Shown here: positions 60,189 to 64,000 of the stretch, in pieces
Position numbering within the stretch: position 1 is the stretch's first letter
Layout: each line of letters begins with the position of its first letter
Assembly (NCBI RefSeq): GCF_038502225.1
Contig: NC_091312.1
Location: forward strand, 34,054,523-34,118,522
Length of the DNA: 64,000 nucleotides
Origin: Cherax quadricarinatus
Taxonomy: Eukaryota; Arthropoda; Malacostraca; Decapoda; Parastacidae
Reading direction: 5' to 3'
The notes under the pieces: generated by a model
Told to the model about the DNA's origin: nothing
The model's input: only the letters and a program-made list of their open reading frames with translations
Databases searched by the model: none
Position numbers and translations under genes: made by a program

Positions 60189-63007
60189 TAAATTTTATGG
60201 TTAACAGCCAAAGGGAGAAAAAAATTTAACATTGCGCCGCTGTATTTGGCGCTGCACATTCATGTTAAGGCTCCATCTTAACAAACTTTGCACCTCAGCA
60301 GCTGACACTATAACAGGTTAAGTTGATGTGTATATTACACACTGCCGCTATTAGTGTCAACTAGTAATCTCTACAGGTATTTTAAACAGCAAAAGAGATA
60401 GTAGTAGTTAGTACAGCGACGCAGATAGTATAGATGTTAAGGCAATAGCAAGATAGATTATAACAATAACTGTGGTAAAGGCTCTGTGATGATAGACAGG
60501 ATTAGTTGCTTTTAAGGTACAAGATTGGAAGATAATACTAGATGTTGTTAAGACAGTGAGAAGATACATAGCTCTAACTGTTGTTAATGCATTGAATAGA
60601 CAGTATTAGCTGTCATTACGCTGCTGACAGGTACCAAGGTACCAGCATAATTATTATCTTACTGAGAATTACTGAATGAAGAATAAGATGCTGAAGCATC
60701 TTTGGAAAACCTCAGGTGGCATCATCTGTGAACTTGACCAAAAATATTTACCTCGGTGACGAAGAAGAGAGTAAATGTTTTTGTGGACTACAAATGACCT
60801 TCAGGACACCTTTAACAACAAACTTCTTTGAATGAAATATTCATTTTTCCAAGAAAAGAACGACTTTTAAACTTACGTGAGATCTTTCAATGCTACCATT
60901 CACAGAATCAGATCATCTCGAGGGAGACTGAAATACGACAGAAACAGAACGTCAAGAAACAATGCCACCAGGATCTACTCGAAGATTATCTTGATTTGTC
61001 ACATATATCAAGTGACATTAACAAAAGCGTTATTTATACATCTTCACTTTTACTGAATAATAATTTTTTTACGAAAATGAAAGTAGTGAAGAGCTCATTA
61101 CTTCCATGCAACATGGTGCACGTACGAGAAATTAACGACTGAAGAAAACTAGAGAAGAGCTTGTGGAATGGGGAAGCGCATCACAACACAAGCGTTATCT
61201 CTTTAATATCTCAGAGATAAAAGAGATCATATGTATATGACATTGGAAAGCTCTGTCTTTACCAAACCATGATAGTGTTCGGCAACATGGCTGTTTACCT
61301 CAGGATGAAATAAGATTATGAATGTCTAAATGAGAGCTATGGAGGGGAAGGTGCAGTTGGTCCATAGTCTTATAACTCTCAAACGTTTCCCTATTTTGGA
61401 ATAGTCTAAACCAATGTTGCTCTCTAAATGAAATTAAAATACTAACCGAAGAACAAAGGTAAAATATTATCACGACAGGCACAAGGTGGAAGCACTCAAA
61501 CTAAGAAGGAAAATGCCATCAGCTCTAAATATTTTATATTACTAGTCATTAAAGTTTCGTAGACTTTGCTATTCAACAGGTAATTACTAGACATATAGTT
61601 CATCAACTAATCTAAAGTAAGAGTACTACCTCTTGTCTCCTAAAATTAGGAAGATCTATCGCCTTGATGCAATCATATGTACGCCTAAGTAGTGACACGT
61701 ATTCTCTCACGTACACTAAGGAACCGAAAGATGCAATAGTTTAGACCACATTTAATATTCCTCCAAAATACGAACATTGTTTCGTATTCTGACCAGCAAC
61801 TCCGAAGTAGCCTAGTGCCCGGTCCCTTCTCTTGAAAGTACAGTCTCCCTCAGTGTATTGATCATTTATGGTCGTGCACGTAGCCAGTGTGATCCCTGTA
61901 ATTTTCATGCAATCTGAAGCCCCATTACCCACATGCAGATCACGGAGACAGCTATCACACTGGGACCCAATTAACGTAATGAAATATTTCCGTTTTTGTT
62001 GTACAGCCAAACAGGCATTTTGGTGATCGTGTCTTTAACGTGTATATGTTTATATTTTGAAAACATGAATGAGTTTCTCAGAATACTAAGAAGGATAAGA
62101 GAAGGAGGAGGAGGAGGGGGGGAGGAGTAGGTGGTGGAGGAAGAGGTGGAGGAGGAAGTAGAGGAGGAGGAGGAAGAGGCGGAGGATGAGAAGGAATAGG
62201 TTACTGTACCTATGTGATTTATAATCCAGCTAATCTAGCTTCTCATACTAGCAGTATTTCTTTGAATATTCATGAGTTTTGGTCATTACCGTGTGTGTAG
62301 GAGGGAAGGGGGGACAGGCAGGAGGGAGGGGAGATGTAGGAGGGCAGGGGAGAGAAAGGAGGGAGGGAGGGAGACAGAGGAGGGAGGGTCGGAAGAGAGA
62401 CTAAGGGGCAGAACAAGACATGAAAGAATAAGATTCCAGACGGCGGGGAATTTGGTCTTTGTGGATCAATTTCAGACAACCTACCAACCTGCCCTCCTTC
62501 CCATGATGACCTCCCCAGTCACCATGATCATCACCACTTCTCACCATCATGCCAGTGTCAAACACATTTTTCTCCCTCCTGCGGCCCTTCTATAATTTCT
62601 GTCCCCAATATATAATTTTTCTTGCCCCTTGTTCTAGGAAGATGGTGATATTTTCAAAAAATTCCATTTCACCTGTGTGTGTGGAATAGGCCATCCCGAG
62701 AGATGGTAATTCTCAAGTAATAGTTACTCCTGTTCTGCTGGAAGAAAACATTTGAAACTCCCATAACTGACAACATCCTTGTCGCCCTACTAAAGTTCCA
62801 TAGCTCAGTGACGAATCCTGTGTGAGGGAATATGACTATAAACATAGCTAGCTTTTGTTCCCCACTGTGTAGCTGCCCTATACAACAGGGTAACAGCACA
62901 CTACTAATGTGTCCACATTTAGTAAACAAAAAAAAAGTGTTTACCTTTGGGCGTAGCCACAGGTCCTCTCTTACCTCAAGCACCTGTTGGCGATGAAGAG
63001 AAGAAAT
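60189..63007. other. Non-genic stretch with two small unidentified ORFs and GGA-rich tracts
   Basis: 60828-61142 (+, 104 codons) and 61741-62010 (-, 89 codons, five Cys after residue 17) are the only frames of note; neither is recognised. GGA/GAGG-rich purine tracts lie at 62106-62190 and 62299-62405. Confidence 0.45.
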
Positions 63008-63330
63008 ATTGCATTAAACCTGTGGCACTGTGACAGAGCTGTGACAGTAATCTAACTACAGCATTATAGCACAGTGCCTGTAGCACTGTAGTAGAGCTGT
63101 GACACTGTAGTTTAACTATAACATTATGGCACAGTGGCTGTAGCACTGTAGTAGAACTGTGACACTGTAGTTTAACTATAACATTATGGCACAGTGGCTG
63201 TAGCACTGTAGTAGAACTGTGACACTGTAGTTTAACTATAACATTATGGCACAGTGGCTGTAGCACTGTAGTAGAACTGTGACACTGTAGTTTAACTATA
63301 ACATTATGGCACAGTGGCTGTAGCACTCTA
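63008..63330. repeat. 60 bp minisatellite
   Basis: Five copies of a 60 bp unit (GTAGCACTGTAGTAGAACTG, TGACACTGTAGTTTAACTAT, then AACATTATGGCACAGTGGCT). The last three are virtually identical; the first is divergent. A single detached partial copy occurs at 63527-63562 (ACAGTGGCTGTAATACTGTA). Confidence 0.96.
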
Positions 63331-64000
63331 ACTCGTGTCTATGATACGGTTCAAACATCCTGTTATTTAAAAGAGCAATTTTCCTCTTCATTACTGGGTA
63401 TCGCTGGTCAGATAAGCTCATGTTGTGACACCAGGAGAAGAGCAGACGAGAGGACGAGACCAGACGAGACTGGAGGGGCATTATATTGATGAGTGATCAC
63501 AAACACTGGCTCACTCTTGAGTGACCCTGCACAGTGGCTGTAATACTGTAGTAGCGCTGTTGCCTTTCTCATACATTAGATATTATTAGATTGTAATATA
63601 CTCATGCCATAATAAGTTGCTAACACACTGATGAATTATTGTATACATCATCTGTTTTTTTGTGTTGCCTACAGGTGGGTATTATGCGGTGGGAGGTCGC
63701 CTGCTCAAGATCGAAGTGACCTAATGCAGTAGGTGAGTAGGTGATGGACCTGTCTGTGTGAGGAGCCATGTGCAGCAGCAGGCAGACTTCTAGTAGGACT
63801 AGATGAAGAAGGTGAAAGAGCGATAAAAATGGAGTGCATTAAATAATCAGTAGTAGTAATTGGAGTGAAAGGTTTGAATAATTGAAAATGGGATAAAAAT
63901 GTGAGGAAAGAAGAAAACTAAAGAGGTTGAAGAAAAATGGGGGGGGGGACAAAAACAGAAAATTCAGCATATAGGAACCTGGATAAAATTTAATTTGCTA
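63331..64000. other. Non-genic stretch
   Basis: Nothing recognised apart from the detached minisatellite unit near 63527. A G run (9 bases) lies at about 63940. Confidence 0.55.

Overview
This window looks like nuclear DNA from an arthropod, most likely a decapod crustacean. The evidence is interstitial (TTAGG)n telomere-type repeats, BEL/Pao and Penelope-like elements, several non-LTR (LINE) clades, three tRNA-derived SINE families with split A/B boxes, and very dense micro- and minisatellites. The decapod assignment rests on remembered similarity of several repeat families, not on a search. I see no convincing host protein-coding gene and no functional rRNA or tRNA gene; the window is essentially repeats nested in repeats.

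Layout. 0-1.1 kb: 3' end of a LINE. 3.4-9.2 kb: minisatellites, the largest a 3.65 kb C-rich array. 9.4-10.9 kb: SINEs and (TA)n. 10.9-26 kb: a nest of two BEL/Pao LTR retrotransposons in opposite orientation (copy A on +, copy B on -), invaded by three LINEs, a 501 bp Penelope-like fragment with an 11 bp target duplication and a perfect 106 bp palindrome, and a solo LTR with a 5 bp target duplication. 26.2-32.3 kb: a nearly complete Tx1/L1-like LINE (- strand) that splits a tRNA-like SINE and is flanked by a perfect 13 bp duplication. 32.3-37.2 kb: SINE, (TA)n, a Penelope GIY-YIG endonuclease and an RTE-type LINE cut by a SINE. 37.5-44.3 kb: two copies of a CR1/L2-like LINE. The second has one 1270-codon ORF joining a coiled coil and RRM-like region, an AP endonuclease and a reverse transcriptase. 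44-50.7 kb: GA/TG tracts, then 20, 39 and 18 bp minisatellites, the last an expansion inside an RTE 3' UTR. 50.7-54.9 kb: Penelope fragment, telomere-like repeats holding a SINE with a 34 bp inverted repeat, a 27/54 bp satellite, and LINE remnants. 55.1-58.9 kb: a 2 kb CAG/CAA/CTG-rich array, a third CR1-like copy and a 14 bp minisatellite. 59-64 kb: mostly featureless, with one trinucleotide tract and a 60 bp minisatellite.

The elements interact as parasites of each other. SINEs are targets of LINEs and of other SINEs, LINE 3' ends sit next to microsatellites (CA)n, and the SINE and Penelope ends sit next to (TA)n, so many of the satellites look seeded by retrotransposon termini. The least routine observations are the palindromic and fold-back structures built from Penelope termini and SINEs, the single-ORF CR1-like element, and the minisatellite that grew out of an RTE 3' UTR.
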